A stretch of 64,000 nt of DNA from Burkholderiales bacterium PBB2 (GTDB lineage Bacteria > Pseudomonadota > Gammaproteobacteria > Burkholderiales > Burkholderiaceae_C), in NCBI GenBank assembly GCA_002255955.1, contig NKIM01000003.1, positions 62,001-126,000 of the forward strand, in the 5' to 3' direction. This document shows positions 8,084-15,612 of this stretch, one piece after another. The notes under the pieces were generated by a model. It made no database searches and was not told the DNA's origin. It saw only the letters and a program-made list of their open reading frames with translations. Each line of letters starts with the position of its first letter. Position 1 is the stretch's first letter. The position numbers were made by a program, and so were the translations under genes.

Positions 8084-9955
8084 TCACGGGGGCGTGCACA
8101 GGCAGTGGACGAAGGTGTTGAAGGGTCGCCCCGCCTCGGCACGCTCGGTGACGAAGGCCAGATCGCGCTGCATCTCTTGCGCCGCCTTGGGCAGCACGGT
8201 CGCCGCCTCGCCCAGGCCCAGCTCGGTGCGCACGGCGGCGGCGATCGAGGGCGCGACGATCTGGTCCAGGCTGGACAGCAGGCGTTCGACGCGACCCATC
8301 TCGCGCTCGACATAGTTCAGCGGCGGCGTGCCCTCGATCTTGGCCAGCTTGGCGGCGGCGCGCACGGCGTCGTCGAAACTGCCCAGGCGATCGATCAGGC
8401 CACGCTCCTTGGCCTGCGCGCCGGTCCAGACCCGGCCCTGCGCCACCGCGTGGATCTCAGTCACGCTCTTCTTGCGCGCCGCCGCGGTCTTGCCGGTGAA
8501 CTCGTCGTAGATGTGGTTGATGCCTTGCTGCACCGTGGTGGCCAGGCGCGGGTCCAGCGGACGGCGCGGATCGAAGCCACCCGCCAGCCAGCTCGTCGTG
8601 TAGCCGCCGGTGTGGACCGAGAGCTTATCCAGCAGCTTGTCGCCCGTGGGCAGCATGCCGAAGACCCCGATGGATCCGGTGATGGTGGCCGGGTCGGCGA
8701 TCACCTGGTCCGAGGACATGGAGACCCAATAGCCGCCCGAGGCCGCCACATCGCCCATGGAGATGACGACCGGCTTGCCGGCCCTCTTCGTCAGCTCCAG
8801 CTCGCGGCGGATGACCTCGGAGGCGAACGCACTGCCGCCGGGCGAATTGACGCGCAGCACCACGGCCTTGACCTTGTCGTCCTCGCGCGCCTGGCGGATC
8901 AGGCGTGCGGTCGAGTCGCCACCGATGCGGCCGGGCGAGGCGTCGCCATCGACGATCTCGCCCTCGGCCACCACCACGCCGACGCTGTCACCCAGAGCGC
9001 TCTTGGGCTTGATATAGGCCTGGTAATCAGCCATGGTGACCTGACGGAAGCTCTTGCCCTTGTCGTCCTTGGCGCCGCGCGCCATCAGCAGCTCGCGCAT
9101 TTCGTCGCGGGTCTTGAGTCCGTCCACCAACTTGGCTTGCAAGGCCAGCTGAGCCGTGTCGCCCTTGAGCGCGGTCAGGGCCTCGGGCAGCGTGTCGATG
9201 CCCTTGGCGAGGCTGCCCTTGGGCAGCTTGCGCGCGGTCTCGACGGCCCCGGTATAGCGGTCCCAAAGGTCGTTGTAGAGGTAAGCCTCGGCCTCCAGCG
9301 CCTCCTTGGACGGGCTGTTGGCGAAGTAGGGCTCGGCCGCGTTCTTGAACGCGCCGACACGCAGCACATTGGCGCTCACGCCCAGGCGGTCCAGCGCATC
9401 CTTGTAGTAGGCGCGGTAGCGTCCAAAACCCTCGATCTGCACGGTGCCCATGGGGTGCAGATACACCTCATTGGCACGCGAAGCCAGGTAGTAGGCGCGC
9501 TGGCTGTAGCCATCGCCGTAGGCCAGCACCGGCTTGCCCTTGGCCTTGAAGCGGTCCAGGGCCGCGGCCACCTCGCCCAGGCCGGCCAGGCCGGCGCCGG
9601 AGAACTCATCGAGGCTCAGCAGCACGCTGCCGATCTGCGGGTCCTGGGCGGCCGCGTCCAGCGTGCTCAGCACATCGCGCAAGCGCGTCTGGCGCTGATG
9701 GCTGCCTTGCAGCTGGGCCATGGCCTGGTCGCGGGCCGAGCCTGAGAACTGCTCGACCAGCGGGCCTTGCAGGTTCAGCACCAAGGTGGTCTTGTCCTTG
9801 AGCGGGGTCGGGCCCTGCGAGAACAGGCTGACGCCAATCAGCACCAGAATCAGCAAGAGCAAGAGATTGAGCAGCGCGCGCCGACTGGCATCCAAGAGCC
9901 ACCAGACCTTGCCCACAGCCCACCACAGGCTCGAAAACACCTTCTTCACTGCCAT
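8084..9955 (-). CDS. sppA: Signal peptide peptidase SppA, 67K type
   Basis: The 623-residue inner-membrane serine protease degrades cleaved signal peptides. A single membrane segment (~28-47) is followed by two tandem ClpP-like domains, as in Escherichia coli SppA. The Ser/Lys dyad is visible: general base K204 in [11 protein letters not shown] and nucleophile S406 in [10 protein letters not shown]. The strand motif VNSPGGSA (~370-377) forms the oxyanion site. Length matches the 67K type. It lies upstream of metX on the same strand but is separated by 160 bp with its own promoter signals, so it is probably not in the metX operon. Confidence 0.93.
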   Translation of the reverse strand: MAVKKVFSSLWWAVGKVWWLLDASRRALLNLLLLLILVLIGVSLFSQGPTPLKDKTTLVLNLQGPLVEQFSGSARDQAMAQLQGSHQRQTRLRDVLSTLDAAAQDPQIGSVLLSLDEFSGAGLAGLGEVAAALDRFKAKGKPVLAYGDGYSQRAYYLASRANEVYLHPMGTVQIEGFGRYRAYYKDALDRLGVSANVLRVGAFKNAAEPYFANSPSKEALEAEAYLYNDLWDRYTGAVETARKLPKGSLAKGIDTLPEALTALKGDTAQLALQAKLVDGLKTRDEMRELLMARGAKDDKGKSFRQVTMADYQAYIKPKSALGDSVGVVVAEGEIVDGDASPGRIGGDSTARLIRQAREDDKVKAVVLRVNSPGGSAFASEVIRRELELTKRAGKPVVISMGDVAASGGYWVSMSSDQVIADPATITGSIGVFGMLPTGDKLLDKLSVHTGGYTTSWLAGGFDPRRPLDPRLATTVQQGINHIYDEFTGKTAAARKKSVTEIHAVAQGRVWTGAQAKERGLIDRLGSFDDAVRAAAKLAKIEGTPPLNYVEREMGRVERLLSSLDQIVAPSIAAAVRTELGLGEAATVLPKAAQEMQRDLAFVTERAEAGRPFNTFVHCLCTPP

Positions 9956-10077
9956 GCCGGCTCCCGAATGAATGATGGACAGCCCGGCGGACGGCTCGCA
10001 TCAGCCGCCTTCAGCCCGGGCCCTGCGCCGATTGTGCAGCAGGGCAAGCGCAGGGGCCGAAAGCCAGGGAGCCCGGC

Positions 10078-10722
10078 TCACACGGGCTGCGCGCCCTCGC
10101 TCCACAGCGGCAGCTTCTCCATCACCGCCTCGAACAAGGGCTGGGCCAGCAAGCCCTTGAGCCAGGCCTGCAGCGCCGGCACCGGCGCGGCCGCAAAGGC
10201 CTCAGGATCCACCGCTGCGAACTGGCGCACAAAGGGCAGCAAGGCCATATCGGCCAGGCTGCAGCGCGGCCCGCACAAAAAGGCGTGGCGCTGCAGCACC
10301 GCTTCCATGGGCTGCAGCTGCAGGGCCAGTGCGGCTGCGAACATCGCCTCGGGTGCATCGGGTGGCTGCTGCCGCTGCGGGTATTTGTAGCGGTCGAGCA
10401 GGCGCTTGAAGGGGCCGTCGCTGCGCTCGATCCAGGCCAGTTGCTCGGCGAGCGGCGCCGCGCTGAGCCAGCCCGCCGGATCGTTCTGCGCCAAGGCCCA
10501 GCGCATGATGTCCAGGCTCTGATCCAGCACCTGGCCGTCGGGCAGCACCAGCACCGGCACCGTGCCCTTGGGCGAGGCCTGCAACAGAGCCGCCGGCTTG
10601 GCGCGCAGCTGGATCTCGCGGGCCTGCACCGCCACGCCCGCCTGCCGCAAGGCCAGACGTGCCCGCATGGCATAGGGGCAGCGCCGGAAGGTGTAAAGCA
10701 CAGGCAGCTCGGAAACGATCAC
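10078..10722 (-). CDS. Glutathione S-transferase family protein
   Basis: About 214 residues with an N-terminal thioredoxin-like domain (VLYTFRRCPYAMRARLAL near the start) and a helical C-terminal domain. The RCPYAMRARL stretch with a cysteine in the active-site position, then KGTVPVLVLPDG with the cis-proline, is typical of Cys-type GSTs of the omega/stringent-starvation class. Likely a glutathione-dependent reductase or transferase in the cytoplasm; substrate unknown. The start is uncertain: GTG 10722 is used here, TTG 10728 is possible, and neither has a clear ribosome site. It is divergent from the receiver-like gene. Confidence 0.85.
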   Translation of the reverse strand: MIVSELPVLYTFRRCPYAMRARLALRQAGVAVQAREIQLRAKPAALLQASPKGTVPVLVLPDGQVLDQSLDIMRWALAQNDPAGWLSAAPLAEQLAWIERSDGPFKRLLDRYKYPQRQQPPDAPEAMFAAALALQLQPMEAVLQRHAFLCGPRCSLADMALLPFVRQFAAVDPEAFAAAPVPALQAWLKGLLAQPLFEAVMEKLPLWSEGAQPV

Positions 10723-10857
10723 GGTCAATCAAGGAAGTGGAGGCGGACGATTGTGCGACACGCGCATCACCGGCCGCCGCCCACTGTGCGATGCGCCACC
10801 GGCGCGGCTTTCAACACCCCGGATCGCGGGGTTGTTGCCCCGGGTCAGGCCTGCACA

Positions 10858-11574
10858 ATGCAGCGCTTGCCCTTGCTGATGCCCATGTCTTCCGTTTTCC
10901 TGCTGCGCCGCGCGTCCAAATCGATCGAGTCCTCGTGCACAGCCCTGGCCGAAGATGGCCGCTGGCAGATCGCTGGCAGCAGCGAGCGCGCCACCGATTG
11001 CTTGCCCGCCCTGCGCGCCAGCCGCGCCCAGTTTCTGGCCTGCGATCTGCGCCTGGCCGACGGCCATGTGCGCCGCCTGCTGCAACAGCTGCGCCGCCTG
11101 CCCGAGGCGCCCAAGGTGCTGCTGCTCAGCTCCTGCGCCCACGACACCATGCTCTTCCACACCCTGGCCGATGGCGCCCATGGCTATATGGTCGAGTGCG
11201 AACGCGGCAGCAGCCTGCCGCACGCCCTGAGCCAGTTGCAAAACGGCCAGGCCCTGATGTCGCCCGAGCTGGCGCGCCAGACCCTGCAGAGCATGGGCCT
11301 GAGCCGCATCAGCCTGGAGCGCGCACAGGCCCTGTCCGCCGCGCAAGACCTGACCCCAGCCGTGGGCCCGGACTGCGAGCCCGATCAGGTGTTCAACGAA
11401 CTGACCCGCGCCGATCAGCACCTGCTCAGCCTGATCGCCCTCGGCCGCCTGCCGGCCGAGATCGCCCAGCTCTGGCGTCTGGCCAGCGAGGACGTCGGCC
11501 GCCGCCTCAGTGCCATCTACGGCAAGCTGCACCGCTGGCAAGCGGCCCGCAGCCTGGATCTGGCGCTGGCCTGA
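10858..11574 (+). CDS. Degenerate LuxR-family response-regulator-like protein
   Basis: About 238 residues. The N-terminal half follows a receiver fold: strand VFLLRR, a central ACDLRL with an aspartate in the phospho-acceptor position, VLLLSS, and HGYMVE. However, the acidic pair after the first strand is replaced by basic residues and the conserved lysine near the fifth strand is missing, so it looks like a pseudo-receiver. The C-terminus (LTRADQHLLSLIALG, then EIAQLWRLASEDVGRRLSAI) keeps the spacing of a LuxR-type helix-turn-helix but with weak identity. No histidine kinase is adjacent. Starts at 10858, 10879 and 10885 are all possible. Probably a phosphorylation-independent regulator; target unknown. 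Confidence 0.65.
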   Translation: MQRLPLLMPMSSVFLLRRASKSIESSCTALAEDGRWQIAGSSERATDCLPALRASRAQFLACDLRLADGHVRRLLQQLRRLPEAPKVLLLSSCAHDTMLFHTLADGAHGYMVECERGSSLPHALSQLQNGQALMSPELARQTLQSMGLSRISLERAQALSAAQDLTPAVGPDCEPDQVFNELTRADQHLLSLIALGRLPAEIAQLWRLASEDVGRRLSAIYGKLHRWQAARSLDLALA

Positions 11575-11604
11575 TCGCACGAGCAACAGTGCAGCCATGA
11601 AAAA

Positions 11605-11625
11605 GGCCTGCCATGCTGGCAGGCC
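11605..11625 (-). terminator. Intrinsic terminator after the first all3515-like gene
   Basis: A perfect 8-bp stem GGCCTGCC/GGCAGGCC with a 5-base loop is followed on the minus strand by TTTTT. It sits 30-50 bp past the stop of the minus-strand PEP-CTERM gene. On the plus strand it is followed by only a weak T run (TTGTT) and may also stop the gene ending at 11574. Confidence 0.8.
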
Positions 11626-11655
11626 TTGTTGCCGTTGCCCGGAAGCCCTCCGGGT

Positions 11656-12369
11656 TCAGACCACCGAACGACGGCGACGGGCCAGCAGACCAACCGCCCC
11701 CATGCCTGCCAGCATCAGGATGTAGCTGCTGGGCTCCGGCACCGGCACGGCCACCAGGGCGTCGACCGAGCTTTCAAAGGCTGCTTCGCTCAAGCCGCGG
11801 TTGAAGACGATGTAGAAGGAGTCGGAGGCCGCGTAGTCGTCCGACTTCAGCTTCAGCTCGATCAAGTAGGCGCCCACAGGTGCGTTGGGCGTCACCGACA
11901 TCTTCAGATGGTCATGGATGGTGCCGGCCGCGGAAACCTCGGAGACATACTGAGTCTCACCCTGGCTCACACCCCCGAGGGTCCAGGTGGTCGGCGCATC
12001 CTGGTAGACATCAGCGATGGTCACGCCAAGGCCGGCCGACGGGGTGCCCCAGTTCGCGCCATTCCAGAAACTCAGGGCACCCAGGCCCTCGAAGGAGATC
12101 AATGCGCCCGGCTTGAGCACGCTTCCGGCCTGGGTCTGAAAGCCGGGGTCCTTGGTGGCCCAGGGGCCGCTGGCGAGGTCACCGAAGTCGGCTTCGTAAA
12201 TGTTGAAGCCGGTCACCCCGTGGGTTTCAAAGTGCGAGCCACCAAGGACCAGCTTTCCGTTGAGGGCAGAGACGGCAATATCGCCCGCATGGTCTTCACC
12301 TGCTGCGGCCCAGACCGGCAGCACGGCAAGGGCCGCAAAGGCCAGCTTGATAGACAGTTTCTTCAGCAT
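11656..12369 (-). CDS. all3515-like PEP-CTERM surface protein, copy 1 (probable Zur regulon)
   Basis: The 237-residue product has a signal peptide (LAFAALAVLPVWAAAG), a ~175-residue beta-rich domain and a PEP-CTERM tail (PEP at 211-213, hydrophobic segment, RRRR). PEP-CTERM proteins are processed by exosortase. The domain has H27, H46 and H50 and a HDH motif (152-154) followed by PVGAYLIELKL and FYIVFNRGL. It resembles the all3515 family, described as Zur-repressed in cyanobacteria, and the actinobacterial zinc-transporter-associated HxH wall repeats. I infer extracellular zinc binding. The start ATG has an AGGGGA 7 bases upstream. A 17-bp dyad at 12441-12457 lies in its promoter region. It is paralogous to the next two minus-strand genes. 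Confidence 0.8.
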   Translation of the reverse strand: MLKKLSIKLAFAALAVLPVWAAAGEDHAGDIAVSALNGKLVLGGSHFETHGVTGFNIYEADFGDLASGPWATKDPGFQTQAGSVLKPGALISFEGLGALSFWNGANWGTPSAGLGVTIADVYQDAPTTWTLGGVSQGETQYVSEVSAAGTIHDHLKMSVTPNAPVGAYLIELKLKSDDYAASDSFYIVFNRGLSEAAFESSVDALVAVPVPEPSSYILMLAGMGAVGLLARRRRSVV

Positions 12370-12440
12370 GAACAATCCCCTAACAGTGATTTCAGATGGA
12401 AGGCATGGATCGATTTGAGGGTAAGAAAACCCCATTAATT

Positions 12441-12457
12441 ATGCAACTCACTTGCAT
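12441..12457. promoter_or_regulatory. Candidate Zur-type operator 1
   Basis: The dyad ATGCAA-CTCAC-TTGCAT lies 72-88 bp upstream of the first all3515-like start codon. Its reverse complement matches 16 of 17 bases of the dyad at 15492-15508. A Fur/Zur-family gene is encoded 8 kb away in the same cluster. The half-site differs from the enterobacterial Zur box, so the assignment to Zur is inference from context. Confidence 0.7.
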
Positions 12458-12469
12458 TTAAATGGTCGA

Positions 12470-13213
12470 TCACCCCCTAATTGAAGGGTCCGCTCTGCGC
12501 CCCGCCGAATGGCGCCGCAAGACGCCCCACAGCAGCAGCAAACCCAGGAGCCAGACGCCAGCCGAGGCCGGCTCGGGCACCGGCGATGCCTGGATGAAAG
12601 CTTCGCGCGCACGCAGGAAGGCTGCCTCATCCAGGCCGCGGTTCAGGATCATGTAGAACGGGTCAGAGCTCAGGTAGTCCGCTGAGTTCAGACGCAAAGT
12701 GATCTGGTAGGCACCGACCGCGGCACCTTCGGTGATCGAGAACACCAGGTGCTCATGCAGCTTGCCGGATGCGCTGGTTTCCCCCAGCAACTGGCTGGCC
12801 CCCGGGATCACCCCGACGGACGACCAGATACTGTCCGCCTCCAGGTAATCGGACACCTTCAGCTGCGTGCCGTCCGGAGCCAGGCTCCAGCCAGCACCGT
12901 CCCAGAAGCCGAGCGCGCCCAGGCCTTGGAAGCCGATCTCCACCCCAGGCTTGAGCCGCTCGCTGCCCTGAGTCTGGAAACCGGGGTTGCTGGTGGCCCA
13001 AGGGCCGTGAAAGAGATCGCCGAGATCGGCGCGGTAGATGTTGAAGCCCGTGGAGGCCTGAATCTCGACCCGCTGCCCGCCCAGCTTCAGCTGCCCCTCG
13101 CGGGCGAACACGGCCACATCGCCGGCGTGGTCAGCTGCCCAGGCCGATGCCGCCGCGCTTGCAACCAGCAGGCCTGCGCCTAAGCCTCGAAGCATCGTTC
13201 TTGTTTTCATCAT
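12470..13213 (-). CDS. all3515-like PEP-CTERM surface protein, copy 2
   Basis: About 247 residues and clearly paralogous to copy 1: shared DHAGD after the signal peptide, TGFNIYRADLGDL, GPWAT, NPGFQTQ, an HEH motif where copy 1 has HDH, then VGAYQITLRLNS and PFYMILNRGL. It ends in VPEPAS, a hydrophobic segment and arginines, a PEP-CTERM anchor. The start at 13213 follows AGGAAAGG; an upstream in-frame GTG (13225) is less likely. It lies 54 bp after the stop of the repeat protein on the same strand, so it is probably transcribed from the dyad-bearing promoter at 15.5 kb, while copy 1 has its own operator. Likely extracellular metal, probably zinc, binding. Confidence 0.78.
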   Translation of the reverse strand: MMKTRTMLRGLGAGLLVASAAASAWAADHAGDVAVFAREGQLKLGGQRVEIQASTGFNIYRADLGDLFHGPWATSNPGFQTQGSERLKPGVEIGFQGLGALGFWDGAGWSLAPDGTQLKVSDYLEADSIWSSVGVIPGASQLLGETSASGKLHEHLVFSITEGAAVGAYQITLRLNSADYLSSDPFYMILNRGLDEAAFLRAREAFIQASPVPEPASAGVWLLGLLLLWGVLRRHSAGRRADPSIRG

Positions 13214-13267
13214 TCCTTTCCTCACTCCTCACTCAGTCAAATCAAACACAAAACCAAACGCTCCGAC

Positions 13268-15478
13268 TCAGCGGCGCGGACGCTCCCAGGGCAGCTGAAC
13301 CGACGGGGTCCAGGGCGAAGTCGGCGCACGCGCCGGCGGCAAGGGTTTGACCGGTGGCGGTTGACACAGCGCCTCGGTCGCCTCGCTCCAGCGGCCATCG
13401 GTGCAACGGAAGCTGGCCGAACCGGTGTTGGGCGCCAGGCCATCCAGCAACTGAAGCTGGCTGCCCGAGGGACTGGCGGGCGCCGTCGCCTCGCAGCGCT
13501 CGCCCGCTTGCACCCAGCTCAAGGCCTGCGCCGCACAGGGCTTGGGCGCTGGCGCCTGGCAGCTGGCTTCGCTGGCGCCACCCCATTGCCCTTGCTGGCA
13601 GGCAAAGCGAGCAGAGCCGGTCAGCGGCTCCTGCGAATCCACCGCCCCACGGCTGCTGCCGGACGCCGTCTCGGGCAGGACGGCGCTGCAGACCAAGCCA
13701 CCGAGATCCCAGCTCAGCATGCGGCTGGGGCAGGCTGGCGGAAGTGCTTCGCTGCAACGGGGCGCAGTGCCGGAGGCGCTCCAACGCCCATCGCTGCAGA
13801 GGTAGCTGGCCTGACCCGTGGTCGGAGCCACGCTGTCCAGCACGGTTTGCGTCGCCCCCGAGGCGGCCGCGAGCAAGCGGGCCGAGCAACTGGCGCCGGT
13901 CTCACTCCAGCTGACGGCTTGCGCAGGGCAAGCGGCCAAGACCTGCGGCGCGCAACGGGCTCGCAAGGGCCCGCTCCAGCGGCCGTCCTGGCAGCTGAAG
14001 CTGGCATCGCCCACTGAAGGGCCCGTCTGATCAAACAGCTGCTGCTCTGCGCCCGAAGGTGCCGCCGCGGCGCTGGCACTGCAACTGTGGCCATCCACCG
14101 TCCAGCTCAAGCTCTGCGCCGTGCAGGCTGCCGGCGGCGGCAGGGCACAGCTGGCAGCCGATGGCGCGCTCCATTGGCCGCTGCGGCACTCGAAGCGAGC
14201 CGCACCGGTGGCGGGCGCCTGGCGGTCTTCGACCTGCACGCTCGAGCCCGAGTTCGTTGCGCCGGCGGCGCCCGAGCAGCTGACGCCACCCACGCTCCAG
14301 CTCAGCTGCTGCGCCGCGCAGACGGGAGGTGGCGGCACCGCACAGCGGCTTTGGCTGGGGGCACTCCATTGCCCCGCCAGGCAGCTGAAGCTGGCCTCAC
14401 CCACAGCGGGCGCGAGGCTGTCACTCAGCACCACGCTCTGCCCGGACTCGGTCCGCAGGGCGGCGGCACTGCAGCTCTGGCCCTCCACCGTCCAGCTCAG
14501 GGTTTGCGCCGAGCAAGCGGACGGAGGCGGCAGGCTGCAGCTGGCTTGGCTGGGCGCCCCCCAGCGGCCACTGCTGCAGCTGAAGCGCGCGCTGCCGGTG
14601 GCTGGGGCAATCGCGTCCTCGAGGGTGATCGTGGCACCCGAGGCCGCCTCCTCCGCGGTGGCCGAGCAGCTCGCCTCGCCCACCGACCAAGTCAAGGTCT
14701 GGCCGGCGCAGGGCGGATTGATGCGCGCCGCAAAGGCCTGCTGCATCTGCTGCGTGTTGATGCCGGCCTCGAAGATGACGTGGAAGGGCTGGGAGGCCAG
14801 GTACTTGGGCTGGCCCGCGACCAGAACCGGAGACCACAGCTCCAGGGTCACCAGATAGGCGCCCACCGGTGGTGTGCCACTGCTGGCCGAGATCTTCCAG
14901 TCGAGGTGGGAATGGAAGGTGCCGCCGGTCTTGGTTTCATCGATCAAGGCCGTCAGCGGGCCGGCAACGCCTTGCAAATCAAAACGCGTGCCCGCGGCAT
15001 AGTAGGCGTACTGGTCTGCCCAAAGCGTGGGATTGGTGCTGTAGCCCAGCACCACTTCGGGCGGGATGCCGCCGAACAAAGTGATCTTGACGCCCGTTGG
15101 TGCAGCACCCCATTTGCCGGTCGCGGGCGACCAGTACTGCAGGCGGCCGAGGGCCCGAAAGTGGATCTGCTCCCCCGACGTGAACCATCCGGTGAAGGCC
15201 TGAAAGCCAGGGTTGGCCGTGGCGTATTTGCCACCAGGAAAGTCACCGAAATAGGCTGGAAACAGGCGATAGCCCGTGAGCCCGTCGATGGGCAGCTGCC
15301 CCGCCAAGCCGAGGTCGCCGTAAAAGTCGGTCTCGATGCGACTGCCCGCCACCGGGCCTTTGTCGGTGCGCAGCTCGACGTCGAAATGCTGCGCCCAAGC
15401 ACTGCCCCCCAGACCGGCGAGCGCCAAGCCAAGAAACCCGGCCCGCAGCAGATGGGCAAGCACAGCGAAAGCGGACAT
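13268..15478 (-). CDS. Large all3515-like protein with seven four-cysteine tandem repeats
   Basis: The 736-residue exported protein (signal peptide ending GGSAWA) has an N-terminal domain (~30-250) paralogous to the two PEP-CTERM neighbours, with TGYRLFPAYFGDF, NPGFQ, an HSH motif (189-191), PPVGAYLVTLEL and PFHVIFEAGI. Residues ~255-707 are seven tandem repeats of ~64 residues, pattern C-AQ-LSW-...-SCS-...-SG-...-P-TG-A-F-C--G-W---...-C, with four cysteines each (28 in all). The C-terminus is Pro-rich and has no PEP-CTERM or membrane anchor. I do not recognise the repeat as a named domain; its spacing recalls disulfide-bonded sushi-like modules. Its promoter region holds two candidate Zur operators shared with the divergent TonB receptor gene. 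Confidence 0.8.
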   Translation of the reverse strand: MSAFAVLAHLLRAGFLGLALAGLGGSAWAQHFDVELRTDKGPVAGSRIETDFYGDLGLAGQLPIDGLTGYRLFPAYFGDFPGGKYATANPGFQAFTGWFTSGEQIHFRALGRLQYWSPATGKWGAAPTGVKITLFGGIPPEVVLGYSTNPTLWADQYAYYAAGTRFDLQGVAGPLTALIDETKTGGTFHSHLDWKISASSGTPPVGAYLVTLELWSPVLVAGQPKYLASQPFHVIFEAGINTQQMQQAFAARINPPCAGQTLTWSVGEASCSATAEEAASGATITLEDAIAPATGSARFSCSSGRWGAPSQASCSLPPPSACSAQTLSWTVEGQSCSAAALRTESGQSVVLSDSLAPAVGEASFSCLAGQWSAPSQSRCAVPPPPVCAAQQLSWSVGGVSCSGAAGATNSGSSVQVEDRQAPATGAARFECRSGQWSAPSAASCALPPPAACTAQSLSWTVDGHSCSASAAAAPSGAEQQLFDQTGPSVGDASFSCQDGRWSGPLRARCAPQVLAACPAQAVSWSETGASCSARLLAAASGATQTVLDSVAPTTGQASYLCSDGRWSASGTAPRCSEALPPACPSRMLSWDLGGLVCSAVLPETASGSSRGAVDSQEPLTGSARFACQQGQWGGASEASCQAPAPKPCAAQALSWVQAGERCEATAPASPSGSQLQLLDGLAPNTGSASFRCTDGRWSEATEALCQPPPVKPLPPARAPTSPWTPSVQLPWERPRR

Positions 15479-15491
15479 GAATCAATATTTA

Positions 15492-15508
15492 ATGCAAATG
15501 AGTTGCAT
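15492..15508. promoter_or_regulatory. Candidate Zur-type operator 2
   Basis: The dyad ATGCAA-ATGAG-TTGCAT is 14 bp upstream of the repeat-protein start codon, in the divergent promoter region shared with the TonB receptor. It is embedded in an AT-rich stretch (AATATTTA, ATATAATAAT) that can supply -10 elements for both directions, in contrast to the GC-rich surroundings. Confidence 0.7.
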
Positions 15509-15514
15509 ATAATA

Positions 15515-15531
15515 ATGCAAGTTGCTTGCAA
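15515..15531. promoter_or_regulatory. Candidate Zur-type operator 3
   Basis: A second dyad, ATGCAA-GTTGC-TTGCAA, lies 23 bp centre-to-centre from operator 2, about two helical turns, which would put both bound dimers on nearly the same face. One outer base departs from perfect symmetry. It is on the TonB-receptor side of the divergent region. Confidence 0.6.
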
Positions 15532-15612
15532 GTAACCAAACACCTCAACAGCACGCATTCCCGCAGAGGCGACCGCTCGTTGTGCAACCCGGGCCCGACG
15601 CCTTCAGACTCG

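Noticed and set aside
13268-14710. Periodic sequence that could suggest a CRISPR array or DNA satellite
   Set aside because: The ~190-bp period is conserved at the protein level (Cys/Trp/Gly positions) but diverged at the DNA level, so it encodes protein modules; there are no short identical repeats with unique spacers.
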